A stretch of 64,000 bases of DNA from Undaria pinnatifida (GCA_012845835.1 JABAKD010000027.1:7991364-8055363); one strand, 5' to 3'; counted from the stretch's first letter, positions 35,301 to 39,029 are shown. Program-made: numbers and translations. Notes: generated from the letters alone by a model not told the origin.

Positions 35301-37560
35301 CATTCGAAAAACAATAAAATCGAAACACACACACGTCTCACCGCGTTGATCATCGCAAAAGCGTTTCACGTCACAATCACCAGCACCACCCTTACCACCA
35401 CCATCCCTACCACCGCCACCATCTCCACCCCAACAACCATAGCAACCACTAGCACCAACCTCATCGCCACTACCATCCCTACAACCACAGCCACCAACCT
35501 CCCTACCATCGCCGCCAATCACACCACCTCCGCCGCCACCAGCACCACCAGCGCCATCAGCCCCACTACCACCACCAACCCCCCTCCCCCCCGTACCCTC
35601 CACCCCCGCCCCACCACCGCCACCACCATCGCGAATACCCTCCCCACCCCCCACTCGCCCCCCCACCCCGCCCCCCCCCCTCCCCACCACCACCACACCA
35701 ACTTAACTGCCACCACGACTATCACCCCCACTCCCACCCTCCCCACCCCTACCAACACCGCCACCCCACCTGGAAGGGGTATAGGGTTTCCAGCAGAGCC
35801 TCTGGTATACTCTCCATCCTGTGTTGGATCTCCTCCGCCATCTCCTGTTCGTCGATCGCAGAATTCCGTCCCCCGCCGGCGGCACCCTACCGAAGCGATT
35901 AGGAAACCCATTCCGCAACCGGAAGAGGCGGGCGGGGGGGGGGGGGGTGAAAAATAACCCAGGAAGTAAAATGCATGCACGAGCCTCCTCTATCAAATCT
36001 TAACCTTTGTCTAATTCCAAATATAATCGTACTGTTATTGCAAGTGTTTTGACCCCCAGGGCGCGAGTGCAGTGTCCAGTGAGTTAAGCTTGATCTTCAT
36101 CACACCTAAAAAAACGTTGGAAACGATAACATGTACTCGTACAGGCACGCTTGTGCTACCAAGGTATGTATCAGTCGGGTATTGCATAAAGTCGGCACAG
36201 GAGAGAAAAAGAGGTGTCCGGGTGGCGTGCATGAAGCAATCTAACACACTCCCCGGCATGAGTCTCCATGCAGATTTTCTCCACTAGAAGAAGGCTACCC
36301 GCAATGAAAATGGCGGCGTTGTTGGGAAGGTGTCGTCGAGATGTGTGCGCCCAACACCCTCACAGCAAAAACCAAAGCAAAGCACGTGCACGTGATGCAC
36401 ACTTGAAAAAAAAAACAGAATCTGTCATCCATCTTTGACACACACAGAAAACACAGAATCAGCGTTCCACATTGAAAAAATACGGAATCTGTGATCCATG
36501 TTAAAAAAATAAACACAGGCTGATTCATATACAGGGTACGCAATGGTTGCTCGCCAGCCTACAGCAGTAGGGATGTACACATGTAATGGCTCGACGAAAA
36601 AAAATAAGCCCACCTTGCGTATCCCCTTGAGTAACGCCATCACAAAGGGCGGCAGGTCCAAGACTTCAATCCCGGGCACGGCCCTGAGTGGGAAGCATCA
36701 TGCGCAGTGCGTGCGTTATGCACGGCGAGCCGCAGAAAGAGCGGGGGGCGGGGGCAGTGGGATAGAAGGGTGGGTTTTACAAGGCGGTTTCGCAGGAGAA
36801 ATAACACAAGCACGGCAAAATTTGCGCGGCCAGCCACAGAGAGATCGGGTGCGGTGCGGGGTGTACTCGTTTCATGCATAGCCGTAGCCTTAAAGACCAT
36901 TTACCCTTGCATTCCTACTATGCCGGGACGAAACACGTCGGGTTTTCACCCGCCAGGCAGACACTGCGTGCGTCCAGCGCGAAGCACCGTGAGGTGCTCG
37001 GCGAGTCGCATGAAGGGTGAGCTGTGTCCTACTAAGAACCGCTTGTGAGGCGGACTTCGGCACCATGTGCGTAGTTTCCTGCATATGGATGACAGCTTCG
37101 AATCAATTCATTTGTTTTTCGGTGTGGTCGCTTCCAGACACAGCAACGGGGGTACTATGTGACTGCCAAAGGCACTGGGCATCGGGCGAGGGGAAAGGGG
37201 GGGGGGGGGGGTAGAGTGCTATTTGCAGGGCGGCTTCGAAGAGGATGCAGAAAAAATATGAAACATTTGCGCTGCAAAACACGTGTTGAGCGTGGCAAAA
37301 CGATCGAGTTCGACGTATTTTTGGCACACATTTACAGCACTGCTGTATTGAAAAAAAAACTACAATACGTTCGTAATAAAATACACGCGCATACAGAATG
37401 AGAAGCGCGGGAATGCCAAAATATGTCGAAACCCGGACTGCCCTTACACTTCGAACATTCACCTGACTCTGTGCAGTACCTCGGCGCGAGCATCCATGGG
37501 GAAGTGCCACACCTTGCCAGGGTGGTCGAACACCGCGCCTGACATGCTCTGTGCCCCCAT
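5205..37560 (-). CDS. SMARCAL1: SNF2 annealing helicase, SMARCAL1/ZRANB3 group (split gene)
   Basis: This entry joins exons H1-H14, each also listed. Products of this family are ATP-driven DNA translocases that rewind or remodel stalled replication forks in the nucleus. Visible in order: a HARP-like module; a linker ending ETLYPFQ; motif [10 protein letters not shown]; motif Ia LVIAPSSL; a VIISYEL strand; motif II DESH; motif [19 protein letters not shown]; lobe 2 with [29 protein letters not shown] and QAEDRIHR. These are hallmarks of the SMARCAL1/ZRANB3 subgroup. All 12 resolved junctions between successive exons keep splice phase; only H13-H14 is open. About 1,200 residues are accounted for. 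Unusual are the roughly 720-residue insertion in lobe 2, holding the RanBP2 zinc finger that ZRANB3 carries after its helicase core, and the more than 32 kb span. The 5' end upstream of H1 and the exon after motif VI (expected IGQ) are not found here. Confidence 0.85.
5359..6440 (-). repeat. Tandem array homologous to exon H14 (proximal part)
   Basis: A degenerate unit of about 178 bp (for example ACGCACACCAAAATAC at 5,516 and ACGCACACCAAAACAC at 5,694). The unit at 5,540-5,700 aligns with the first half of H14 plus its upstream intron: ACCGACAGCG, a TCCTCCTG block, CTACTATC, CTGCCGAT, then GAAAGCGGGCGG. On the minus strand it still reads [14 protein letters not shown], close to [14 protein letters not shown] of the true exon. 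A weaker unit lies at 6,220-6,400. Confidence 0.75.
6520..7859 (+). mobile_element. Non-autonomous hAT transposon with intact ends
   Basis: The termini are inverted repeats: CAAGGTCGTGTTGGGTAG at the left and CTACCCAACACGACCTTG at the right. The element is flanked by a perfect 8-bp direct repeat AAATGTTC at 6,512-6,519 and 7,860-7,867. An 8-bp duplication plus CA..G ends is the hAT signature. Both subterminal regions (6,530-6,960 and 7,540-7,850) are packed with GGTACCC/GGGTA and TACTACTCTCG motifs, as expected for transposase-binding repeats. The 1,340 bp cannot hold a full transposase. Intact ends and a perfect target duplication imply a recent insertion, here into the H13-H14 intron. Confidence 0.9.
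6950..7450 (+). pseudogene. hAT transposase N-terminal remnant (BED-like finger)
   Basis: A single open frame inside the hAT element encodes a Ser/Asp/Gln-rich start, an acidic patch ([11 protein letters not shown]) and then a region ending [18 protein letters not shown] followed by AKGTPS. A Cys pair followed by an AKGT-S stretch resembles the first half of the BED-type zinc finger of hAT transposases. The frame then runs into subterminal repeats without the second half of the finger or any RNase-H-like catalytic region. I read it as a truncated first exon kept in an internally deleted element. A captured host exon is the alternative. Confidence 0.5.
7870..8160 (-). repeat. H14-homologous array unit, beyond the hAT
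   Basis: Immediately right of the hAT, this unit repeats the pattern GCTTCCTGGAAGCGGTCTA, then GACCCCGTGCT and GGCGAAGGGTCGGA. On the minus strand it reads LDRFQEAKS, matching the start of H14. The array was therefore already present when the hAT inserted into it. Confidence 0.6.
8160..8430. mobile_element. Dispersed repeat/MITE, family D
   Basis: It shares with 3,345-3,625 and 39,555-39,825 the T-rich interior, TCGTGGGTTTTGGT, GAGCTCCTCAAGCCAA and the end GGTGCACC..CCCTAGCACTCGTC. It interrupts the H14-derived array. Confidence 0.5.
8431..9308 (-). repeat. H14-homologous array, degraded units
   Basis: Units at about 8,455-8,570 and 9,110-9,290 keep GAAGCGGTCTC..CTACCGACTGCCGATT, CCGGAGAAAGCGGGCGGCGCACA and the CACACCAAAATACAG block. 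Open frames are lost. Nothing else is recognised in this stretch. Confidence 0.5.
9309..9508 (-). mobile_element. SINE, 5'-truncated
   Basis: Read on the minus strand it carries the SINE body and 3' end (CTGGAGAGTAAAAGT, then an A-rich tail at 9,309-9,330). The tRNA-like head is absent. It is most similar to the copy at 2,735-3,075, and it sits inside the H14-derived array. Confidence 0.6.
9509..9960 (-). repeat. H14-homologous array, distal units
   Basis: Two units (about 9,510-9,660 and 9,680-9,900) keep GAACCGGTCTACCATCGACTG, TGTTACTCGGCG and the CACCAAAACACAGGAAA block. This is the far end of the array that begins at exon H14. Confidence 0.5.
10265..10450. repeat. Dispersed repeat with TATAAGGCGGTC motifs
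   Basis: It contains repeated TATAAGGCGGT units, AATAAGGCGGGTTCCCTCTA and GGGAAAAATTACT(T/C)GGAAATAG. Homologous copies lie at 19,645-19,800 and 20,085-20,290, and a weaker one at 42,440-42,640. The left end ACTACAGGG, compared with CTATACAGTAGGGGG at 20,090, suggests a TA-flanked element with pogo-like ends. The right ends are unclear. Confidence 0.45.
10896..10914 (-). other. Weak candidate for the missing helicase micro-exon
   Basis: Between H13 (ends in phase 0) and H14 (starts in phase 1) a short exon of length 1 modulo 3 is needed. A 19-nt segment preceded by CATAAG and followed by GTCGAT would encode VQIRPI plus one base and restore frame into DRFQ. The acceptor lacks an adjacent pyrimidine tract, and related helicases suggest 22 nt rather than 19. 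I offer it only as a candidate. Confidence 0.2.
11055..11132 (-). CDS. SMARCAL1: Helicase exon H13: lobe 2 after motif IV
   Basis: Acceptor GGTTTCCAG|GAG, donor CCTCAG|GTTAGA, 78 nt, phase 0 at both ends. It encodes [20 protein letters not shown] followed by DGGTPQ, the helix after motif IV and the (R)IDG(G/S)T strand of SNF2 lobe 2. It joins directly to FAHHK at the end of H12. The intron to H12 is 9.2 kb. Confidence 0.9.
11576..11696. mobile_element. MITE-like element, family A (TA flanks)
   Basis: Ends TGTCAAGAAGACGG and CCGTCCCCTGACA are imperfect inverted repeats, with TA on both sides (11,574-75 and 11,697-98). The interior TAGTAGTTTGGCGTC is shared with 898-1,048. Confidence 0.55.
12200..12500 (+). 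mobile_element. tRNA-derived SINE, full length
   Basis: The head shows an A-box-like GTGGCATATCAGG and a canonical B box GAGTTCGAATCC at 12,251-12,262, so it is a Pol III-type tRNA-related head. The family body follows (GCGAGAGAGTGAG, AGCAACACTCGATG, GACGACACCTGTGACCACGG, CCAGAAGCTGG) and a 17-nt poly(A) tail ends it. It is very similar to 46,161-46,473. It lies antisense in the H12-H13 intron. Confidence 0.8.
12505..12610 (-). repeat. Dispersed repeat family C fragment
   Basis: In reverse orientation it carries ATACGCGCGATCGGAGTATC, AGCTTGCAAAGATG and TCGACGAAGTCTTCAATCTC, shared with 43,790-43,870 and 48,750-48,840. The SINE poly(A) tail ends where this homology begins, so the SINE appears to have inserted into or next to it. 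Confidence 0.55.
12611..13989. other. No gene recognised
   Basis: A diverged triplet of short repeats at 12,745-12,890 (GGCAGGTTGATA three times) is the only structure I see. Lys/Arg-rich open frames at 13.2-13.6 kb have no recognisable domain. Confidence 0.3.
13990..14061 (-). tRNA. trnW-CCA: tRNA-Trp (CCA), copy 1
   Basis: A 72-nt cloverleaf without intron. The acceptor pairs GGACCCA with TGGGTTC; the T arm is GGGAG-TTCGAAT-CTCCC; the anticodon loop TTCCAGT carries CCA. The anticodon stem has one A-C mismatch next to the loop. The A box TGGCGCAATGG and B box GTTCGAATC are intact. It lies in the H12-H13 intron, on the same strand as the helicase gene, and is identical to the copy at 17,853-17,924. 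Confidence 0.93.
14130..15480. repeat. GATC-rich tandem array
   Basis: Over a kilobase is built from short words such as GATCTATATGAT, ATGTACGATCTACAT and GATCTAGAT. A higher-order unit of roughly 190-200 bp is marked by CTACTGCAGATAACCTATA at about 14,351, 14,541 and 14,741. GATC density is far above background. Tyr/Asp/Leu-rich and Ile/Tyr/Met-rich open frames in several registers come from the repeat. It lies directly upstream of tRNA-Trp copy 1. Confidence 0.85.
15564..15683. pseudogene. Two inverted tRNA-Trp 5'-half relics
   Basis: Minus-strand 15,564-15,608 resembles the 5' half of tRNA-Trp up to the anticodon region (it keeps TCAG, CCCAGT and CCATGGCG). Plus-strand 15,646-15,683 begins CCATGGCGTAATGGTG, again like the tRNA 5' end. 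The two face away from each other about 40 bp apart and can pair as an inverted repeat. Neither has a T arm, so neither is functional. Confidence 0.55.
15830..17660. repeat. Locally duplicated block with hairpins
   Basis: 15,945-16,125 is repeated at 16,990-17,150 (CGGGGACGGAAGAAGGCC, TCGGCTCCCGTGCAGCAGCT). 16,925-16,998 is repeated at 17,310-17,385 (AACTATATACGAGTTAAAGC). 15,830-15,930 is repeated at 17,385-17,500. The hairpin GGCAGGCGTTATCGCCTGCC occurs at about 15,910 and twice near 17,481-17,522. No gene is recognised. Confidence 0.65.
16464..16799 (-). pseudogene. Possible LINE C-terminal fragment
   Basis: A 111-residue open frame contains [14 protein letters not shown], then [21 protein letters not shown] Cys pair followed by His and Cys in an HL-x-RC context resembles the zinc knuckle at the end of many LINE ORF2 proteins. 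No reverse transcriptase is seen nearby. Low confidence. Confidence 0.25.
17853..17924 (-). tRNA. trnW-CCA: tRNA-Trp (CCA), copy 2
   Basis: Identical over 72 nt to copy 1 at 13,990-14,061, with the same arms, CCA anticodon and intact A and B boxes. The flanks differ, so the copies are dispersed duplicates or gene-converted. It also lies in the H12-H13 intron on the helicase strand. A short A-rich stretch follows the 3' end (T-rich on the transcribed strand). Confidence 0.93.
18050..18320. repeat. Dispersed element with CGGGT/ACCCG ends
   Basis: ACCCGAC units, TTCGAACACC and CATGACCCGTGAAAAGCC recur at 61,480-61,720 and, partly, 4,389-4,770. The right end, reversed, starts GGCTTTTCACGGGTCATGAC and the 61.5-kb copy starts GGGCTTTGCACGGGTCGGG, suggesting shared inverted termini. 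The class is uncertain. Confidence 0.45.
18890..19510. repeat. Degenerate minisatellite
   Basis: Units of roughly 60 bp built on CCACGGGAA, TTTGGGTGG and GGGAA(A/T)TCA. A larger repeat of about 410 bp is marked by GACCGCGGGAGCGATAT at 19,027 and 19,437. No protein is supported. Confidence 0.6.
19645..20290. repeat. Two TATAAGGCGG repeats
   Basis: Copies at 19,645-19,800 and 20,085-20,290 share with 10,265-10,450 the AAGGCGGTATCCC, AAGGCGGGTTCCCTCTATAAG and CTCTGCCACACC/CTCTCGCACACC blocks. The second is cut off about 50 bp before the 3' end of exon H12 (20,361). Confidence 0.5.
20361..22613 (-). CDS. SMARCAL1: Helicase exon H12: motif IV with ~720-residue insertion
   Basis: One open exon of 2,253 nt (751 codons), phase 0 at both ends: acceptor GGCGGCAACAG|ATT after a C-rich tract, donor CACAAG|GTAAGG. 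The first about 15 residues ([15 protein letters not shown]) and the last about 12 ([12 protein letters not shown]) are the normal helix and motif IV strand of lobe 2. Between them lies low-complexity sequence: Ala/Ser-rich, one RanBP2-type zinc finger (about residues 97-116), Gly/Arg/Ser-rich stretches, a long Asp run (plus-strand 21,090-21,245), a SUMO-interaction-like IEVV after SSEES (near 20,920), and Gly-rich stretches. An intron hidden inside the open frame cannot be excluded without transcripts. Confidence 0.85.
22266..22325 (-). other. RanBP2-type zinc finger in the insertion
   Basis: The peptide [20 protein letters not shown] fits the family pattern W-x-C-x2-C, Asn, x6, C-x2-C, with four Cys ligands and the conserved Trp and Asn. 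In ZRANB3 the equivalent finger (reported to bind polyubiquitin) follows the helicase core; here it sits inside the core. Ubiquitin binding is an inference. Confidence 0.85.
22690..23685. repeat. Family D repeat with three tandem ends
   Basis: Units of about 180 bp at roughly 22,690, 22,870 and 23,030 share ATTGGGA..GATC, GACGCCTGCTAC(G/A)A, GTAGCACTTTTT, TTTTAACCC and a T-run near TTTTCAGGCA. After them come a family D body (CTCCTCAAGCCAAGAACCTTG) and an end at about 23,660 (GCTATCGTAGCATGCGTC) that is inverted relative to the GCTACGATAG start. The block occupies the H11-H12 intron. Confidence 0.6.
23720..23857 (-). CDS. SMARCAL1: Helicase exon H11: start of lobe 2
   Basis: Acceptor TTGGCCAG|GTG, donor GCCAAG|GTGCAG, 138 nt, phase 0/0. 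It encodes [20 protein letters not shown], continuing to [10 protein letters not shown]. This is the helical segment before the lobe 2 core; the SGKAK end corresponds to the (T/S)G(E/K)AK-(I/V) stretch of SMARCAL1-type helicases and continues into IKGVLAHL of H12. Confidence 0.88.
23858..26015. other. Intron H10-H11, with a duplicated segment
   Basis: 24,900-24,990 and 25,275-25,350 are copies of one another (CGCAGGAGGCCTCATCCAAT, AACACTTACAT, GATCCGTAACGGAGA). I recognise no exon or RNA gene in the rest. Confidence 0.45.
26056..26165 (+). mobile_element. LINE 3'-end fragment
   Basis: It matches the end of the LINE at 29,749-31,230 (CCAAATGTTGG, TTAGGAGTAGG, GCTCCGTCTCGAAACGATGC, AAAGGCAAACAAC) and ends GAGCACG followed by a 13-nt C run. 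A second C run (CCTCCCCCCCCCTTAAG) lies at about 26,016-26,032 on its 5' side. It is antisense to the helicase gene and ends only about 30 bp from exon H10. Confidence 0.7.
26197..26271 (-). CDS. SMARCAL1: Helicase exon H10
   Basis: Acceptor TTCCTCCAG|GTA, donor AAAGAG|GTAAGG, 75 nt, phase 0/0. It encodes [20 protein letters not shown] plus VVMKE, the VL-LP-K-R segment that follows the RRLK helix at the lobe 1 to lobe 2 hinge in SMARCAL1-type proteins. The donor is followed by long G runs. Confidence 0.9.
26877..26991 (-). CDS. SMARCAL1: Helicase exon H9
   Basis: Acceptor CCTGTCCAG|GTAT, donor GAAGAG|GTGGGT, 115 nt (phase 2 in, 0 out). It encodes [20 protein letters not shown] and [18 protein letters not shown]. 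The YC, GSSN-ELK and RRLK elements are diagnostic of SMARCAL1/ZRANB3 lobe 1 ends. The first base completes an Arg codon with H8, giving FAVRYC. Confidence 0.92.
27571..27685 (-). CDS. SMARCAL1: Helicase exon H8: motif III, GC donor
   Basis: Acceptor AAAATACAG|CGC, 115 nt (phase 1 in, 2 out). It encodes [20 protein letters not shown] and [22 protein letters not shown] is motif III. Only a GC donor, GGTCAG|GCGAGTCC, keeps frame with H9, and apart from the GC it matches the donor consensus. The nearest GT (GCG|GTCAGG) would break the frame. Confidence 0.9.
29018..29102 (-). CDS. SMARCAL1: Helicase exon H7: motif II (DESH)
   Basis: 85 nt (phase 0 in, 1 out), donor GGGCTG|GTGAGT. It encodes [20 protein letters not shown] and [12 protein letters not shown] is the Walker B motif II. 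Two tandem acceptors precede it (TTTTTTTTCAG|TTTCAG|TTT), so the exon may begin 6 nt earlier and add FQ without changing frame. Confidence 0.92.
29390..29640. repeat. (CACCAA)n-like low-complexity tract
   Basis: CACCAACAC and AACATCACC units over about 200 bp in the H6-H7 intron. The His/Gln/Thr-rich open frame is an artefact. Confidence 0.75.
29749..31230 (-). pseudogene. 5'-truncated LINE with reverse transcriptase
   Basis: On the minus strand: [20 protein letters not shown], then [20 protein letters not shown] (the catalytic FADD motif of a non-LTR reverse transcriptase), then a stop after KWR. An open piece with [20 protein letters not shown] follows, then thumb-like sequence, and a C-terminal [17 protein letters not shown] zinc knuckle. 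At least two stops or frameshifts break it. The 5' end is cut at a 13-nt C run (31,210-31,230) and the 3' end GAGTACG is followed by another C run (about 29,742-29,753). It lies in sense orientation in the H6-H7 intron, its 5' end about 45 bp from the H6 donor. Confidence 0.85.
31272..31379 (-). CDS. SMARCAL1: Helicase exon H6
   Basis: Acceptor GGGGGGCAG|ATC, donor GGGCAG|GTGCGA, 108 nt, phase 0/0. It encodes [20 protein letters not shown] and [23 protein letters not shown] is the strand before motif II. It is bracketed by the LINE and by the H5-edge repeats. Confidence 0.92.
31500..32156 (-). repeat. Triplicated H5 exon edge with (TTGG)n and C tracts
   Basis: The 3' edge of H5 with its donor (32,151-32,220; plus-strand ACCAACCTGAGTATTTTCC then TCGTCAACCC, CACCCACTTCCTAGC and CTCGTTCTGCCA) recurs at 31,812-31,895 and at 31,683-31,762. 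Each copy is preceded on the plus strand by (CCAA)n and followed by a C-rich tract, giving about 150-bp tandem units. The copies are mutated but still show CTGAGT next to CCAAC, i.e. a donor-like ACTCAG|GTTGG on the minus strand. Confidence 0.8.
32157..32317 (-). CDS. SMARCAL1: Helicase exon H5: motifs I and Ia
   Basis: Acceptor GATATTCAG|GC, donor ACTCAG|GTTGGT, 161 nt (phase 1 in, 0 out). It encodes [40 protein letters not shown] and [13 protein letters not shown]. With the Gly completed from H4 this is motif I (GDEMGLGKT, the ATP-binding P-loop) and motif Ia. Its 3' edge is triplicated in the following intron. Confidence 0.95.
32380..32500. repeat. (GGCGC)n and (GGGA)n tracts
   Basis: A short GGCGC array is followed by about 60 bp of pure (GGGA)n and a G run. 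On the gene strand this is a C/T-rich tract about 70-170 nt upstream of the H5 acceptor. Confidence 0.85.
32820..33000. repeat. (CAAGC)/(CAACC)n tract
   Basis: CAAGCAAGC, CAACCAAGCGAAG and CAACCAACCAACC units over about 180 bp in the H4-H5 intron. Lys/Gln/Ser/Asn-rich frames are artefacts. Confidence 0.8.
33335..33552 (+). mobile_element. LINE 3'-end fragment
   Basis: It carries GAAAACGATCGCTATCCTAG, GTTTTATGTAATGC, CCAAACGTTAGAGATGTCTC, TTAGGAGTAGGAA and the terminal GCAAGCAAACAACGAGTACG followed by a C run, all matching the end of the LINE at 29,749-31,230. C-rich tracts lie at both ends (33,302-33,318 and 33,552-33,560). It is antisense to the helicase gene and ends about 55 bp from exon H4. 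Confidence 0.75.
33609..33657 (-). CDS. SMARCAL1: Helicase exon H4
   Basis: Acceptor AAACCCTCAG|GCG, donor CTACTAG|GTGCGG, 49 nt (phase 0 in, 1 out). It encodes [16 protein letters not shown] and the first base of the Gly of motif I. It links ETLYPFQ of H3 to DEMGLGKT of H5. F-A-x3-x-GR-LL is the conserved strand before the P-loop. The exon is too short to be noticed as an open reading frame. Confidence 0.9.
34300..35010. repeat. Tandem duplication, ~210-bp unit
   Basis: 34,310-34,510 and 34,522-34,725 are copies (GTTGAGTTATGACT, TACCCACCC/TACCCAACCC, GTATAAAGAGTATTTT, GTCTTCCCCCT, GCGCGGCGCAACCCCCACCG). A degraded third copy runs about 34,855-35,000. It lies in the H3-H4 intron; no coding evidence. 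Confidence 0.8.
35088..35290. repeat. (CCGAA)n microsatellite, decayed
   Basis: A pure (CCGAA)n block at 35,088-35,135 followed by drifted ACCGAAC units to about 35,290. Phe/Gly/Ser/Val-rich frames on the minus strand are artefacts. Confidence 0.85.
35380..35769. repeat. Pyrimidine-rich tract after exon H3
   Basis: CCACCACC, CCCTACC and long C runs on the plus strand. On the gene strand the H3 donor is followed by about 390 nt of G-rich sequence (GTGGGGTGGCGG, AGGGGTGGGGAGGG and more) able to form G-quadruplexes. Not coding. Confidence 0.75.
35770..35886 (-). CDS. SMARCAL1: Helicase exon H3: linker to lobe 1
   Basis: Acceptor GCTTCGGTAG|GGT; that TAG is an in-frame stop, so the exon cannot extend upstream. 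Donor TTCCAG|GTGGGG, 117 nt, phase 0/0. It encodes a Gly-rich start, then [20 protein letters not shown] and [11 protein letters not shown]-x-PFQ is the conserved start of SNF2 lobe 1 in this subgroup. Confidence 0.88.
36614..36683 (-). CDS. SMARCAL1: Helicase exon H2: end of HARP-like module
   Basis: Acceptor CCACTCAG|GGCC, donor CGCAAG|GTGGGC, 70 nt (phase 2 in, 0 out). It encodes [20 protein letters not shown] plus IRK. The LPP helix lies between the HARP region and the helicase core. The phase fits both neighbours. Confidence 0.8.
36840..37145 (+). repeat. Dispersed repeat, pair with 61,040-61,350
   Basis: It shares TTTCATGCATAG, CACGTCGGGTTT, AAGC(A/G)CCGTGAG, GTCGCATGAAGGGTGA, GCGGACTT and CATATGGATGACAGCT with 61,040-61,350 over about 300 bp. 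The copies are diverged and the class is unknown. It lies in the H1-H2 intron. Confidence 0.65.
37463..37548 (-). CDS. SMARCAL1: Helicase exon H1: HARP-like domain
   Basis: It encodes [20 protein letters not shown] and RAEVLHRV, ending in phase 2 at GAGTCAG|GTGAAT so that AG plus G of H2 makes Arg. The pattern FD-(x)n-K-W-F-P-x4-EVL is that of HARP domains, which in SMARCAL1 drive annealing and fork remodelling. An acceptor-like GGGCACAG precedes AGC. Alternatively translation starts at an in-frame ATG at 37,558-37,560. Only the second half of a HARP domain is present, so an upstream exon probably exists, but none is recognised. Confidence 0.75.
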
Positions 37561-37744
37561 ACCCGCCCCATCCAAAAAAATGGGCAACAAAACGCCGACG
37601 CAAGGGGAGGAAAAACCGACCGTACCGCGTGCAGAGGCAAGGGGGGGCGGGGGAAGGAGCGAGTGAGCACGTAAACATAAAGGCAACCAAGGAAGGAGAT
37701 ACACTACAAACACGCATCGAAGATACGGGAGAGGGAGGAGGGCG

Positions 37745-38045
37745 GGCATTTGTTGCTTGCCTTAGTCATACGACCCTTGAACGCGCATCCCGTTCGAGGC
37801 GGAGCACCATTCCCTGTCCTAACAGAGACACCTCCAACATTTGGTGCTTAGCACATTTCTTCCATATACTACAGAAGTAATTTTGGCTTATCTCATCTCC
37901 TTCCTCTTTGGTTGTCTGTGGCCACCATCTGTTTCCTATATAGCATAGCGATAGTTTTCTCGCTACTATCTAATGTACCAAACCTCTCCATGCCACACCG
38001 GTCCATTTTCCTCATTTCTTACTCTAACACAGTCCGTTCAGAGGG
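37745..38045 (-). mobile_element. LINE 3'-end fragment
   Basis: In reverse orientation it carries the terminal AAGCAACAAATG, CTCCGCCTCGAACGGGATGC and CCAAATGTTGGAGGTGTCTC blocks of the LINE at 29,749-31,230. G-rich sequence (GGGAGAGGGAGGAGGGCGGG) abuts its 3' end and another G tract (about 38,040-38,052) abuts its 5' end. Confidence 0.7.
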
Positions 38046-38074
38046 AGGGGGGGAGACCGGGCACACTCATTTGC

Positions 38075-38450
38075 TGCTTGCCGTATTAGTTTGATTAATG
38101 ACCACGCATCCTTTGAGAGACGGAGACTAGTCGTAACAGAGACCTCCAACATTTGGGGTTCAGCACGTTTCTTACATGTATGACATAAAAAACTTTCTGC
38201 TAATCGTATTTCCTTCCTCGTTGGCCGTCTGTGGCCACCATCTGTCTCTTAGCACAGCAAACGCTTTCTCGCTAATATCCAATGAACCAAACTTCTCCAT
38301 GTGACATCCGTCAAATTTCCTACGTACGCCTCCGCCTCCGCGTTGATTCCTTCTCGACTTCTGCGTTGAAGGTTTTGTTGATTGTGGGCGTTCCTAGCTT
38401 CCGGTAGTGCTCTACTATTAAAAGTACTTCCCTTTTCTCCTTCGAGTTAT
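38075..38450 (-). mobile_element. LINE 3'-end fragment, longer copy
   Basis: A second reverse copy with GCAAGCAGCAAATGAGTG at its end and the zinc-knuckle-proximal region upstream. It is bounded by GAGGGAGGGGGGGAGACC at about 38,041-38,058 and by a G run at about 38,455-38,473. Confidence 0.7.
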
Positions 38451-38894
38451 TAGAGAGGGAGGGGGGGGGGGGGAACAAAATACACACATATACTCAAGGG
38501 ACGGCATACATAAATACATACACATGGTACACACATGAGTCCCCCTGCGGGATGTGGGTGATATTAAGTCCCGCGGGCGACACAAAATTGAAACACGAGG
38601 CAAACGAAGGCATACACTCAGACGCAACCACGGTGGTTTTGTCACAGAAAGGAAACAGCTCGGCTCGCAACTGCTGTTGCACGCCGGGAGAGCCAAGGAG
38701 CGCTCGGCTGTTCTGATGCCGGCCTCTGTGGCCAGGCGAGGTGCGAGGTGTGACACACCGAAAGCATGAAAAAAAAAAAAACGTCGTTCCTTGGATCTCC
38801 TGCTTTGCAACAAAAACTGCTTTCCTCTCAAAACTAAAGATGCCGGAAGGCAAGTCAAGGAAGGAAAAAACGTGCGCTGCCGGGTGTACGGCCG

Positions 38895-38990
38895 GGTGTT
38901 CCGCACTAAAAGCTGATAGTTTGGCGTTAGTTAGGGCAGCTTAAGGAAAAATCGCTGTCTGTCAAGGGGCGAAAGTGTAGTCTCCTGACA
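38895..38990. mobile_element. MITE family A, partial
   Basis: It keeps TGATAGTTTGGCGTTAG and the right end GTCTCCTGACA followed by TA. The left inverted end is not seen. No gene is recognised in 38,466-38,894. Confidence 0.4.
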
Positions 38991-39029
38991 TATTGTGCCC
39001 AAAACTATTGTCTTTACGTTTTATGTACG

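Noticed and set aside
38494-38906. Minus-strand frame upstream of H1 as a first helicase exon
   Set aside because: No HARP or RPA-binding similarity and no splice phase match could be shown.
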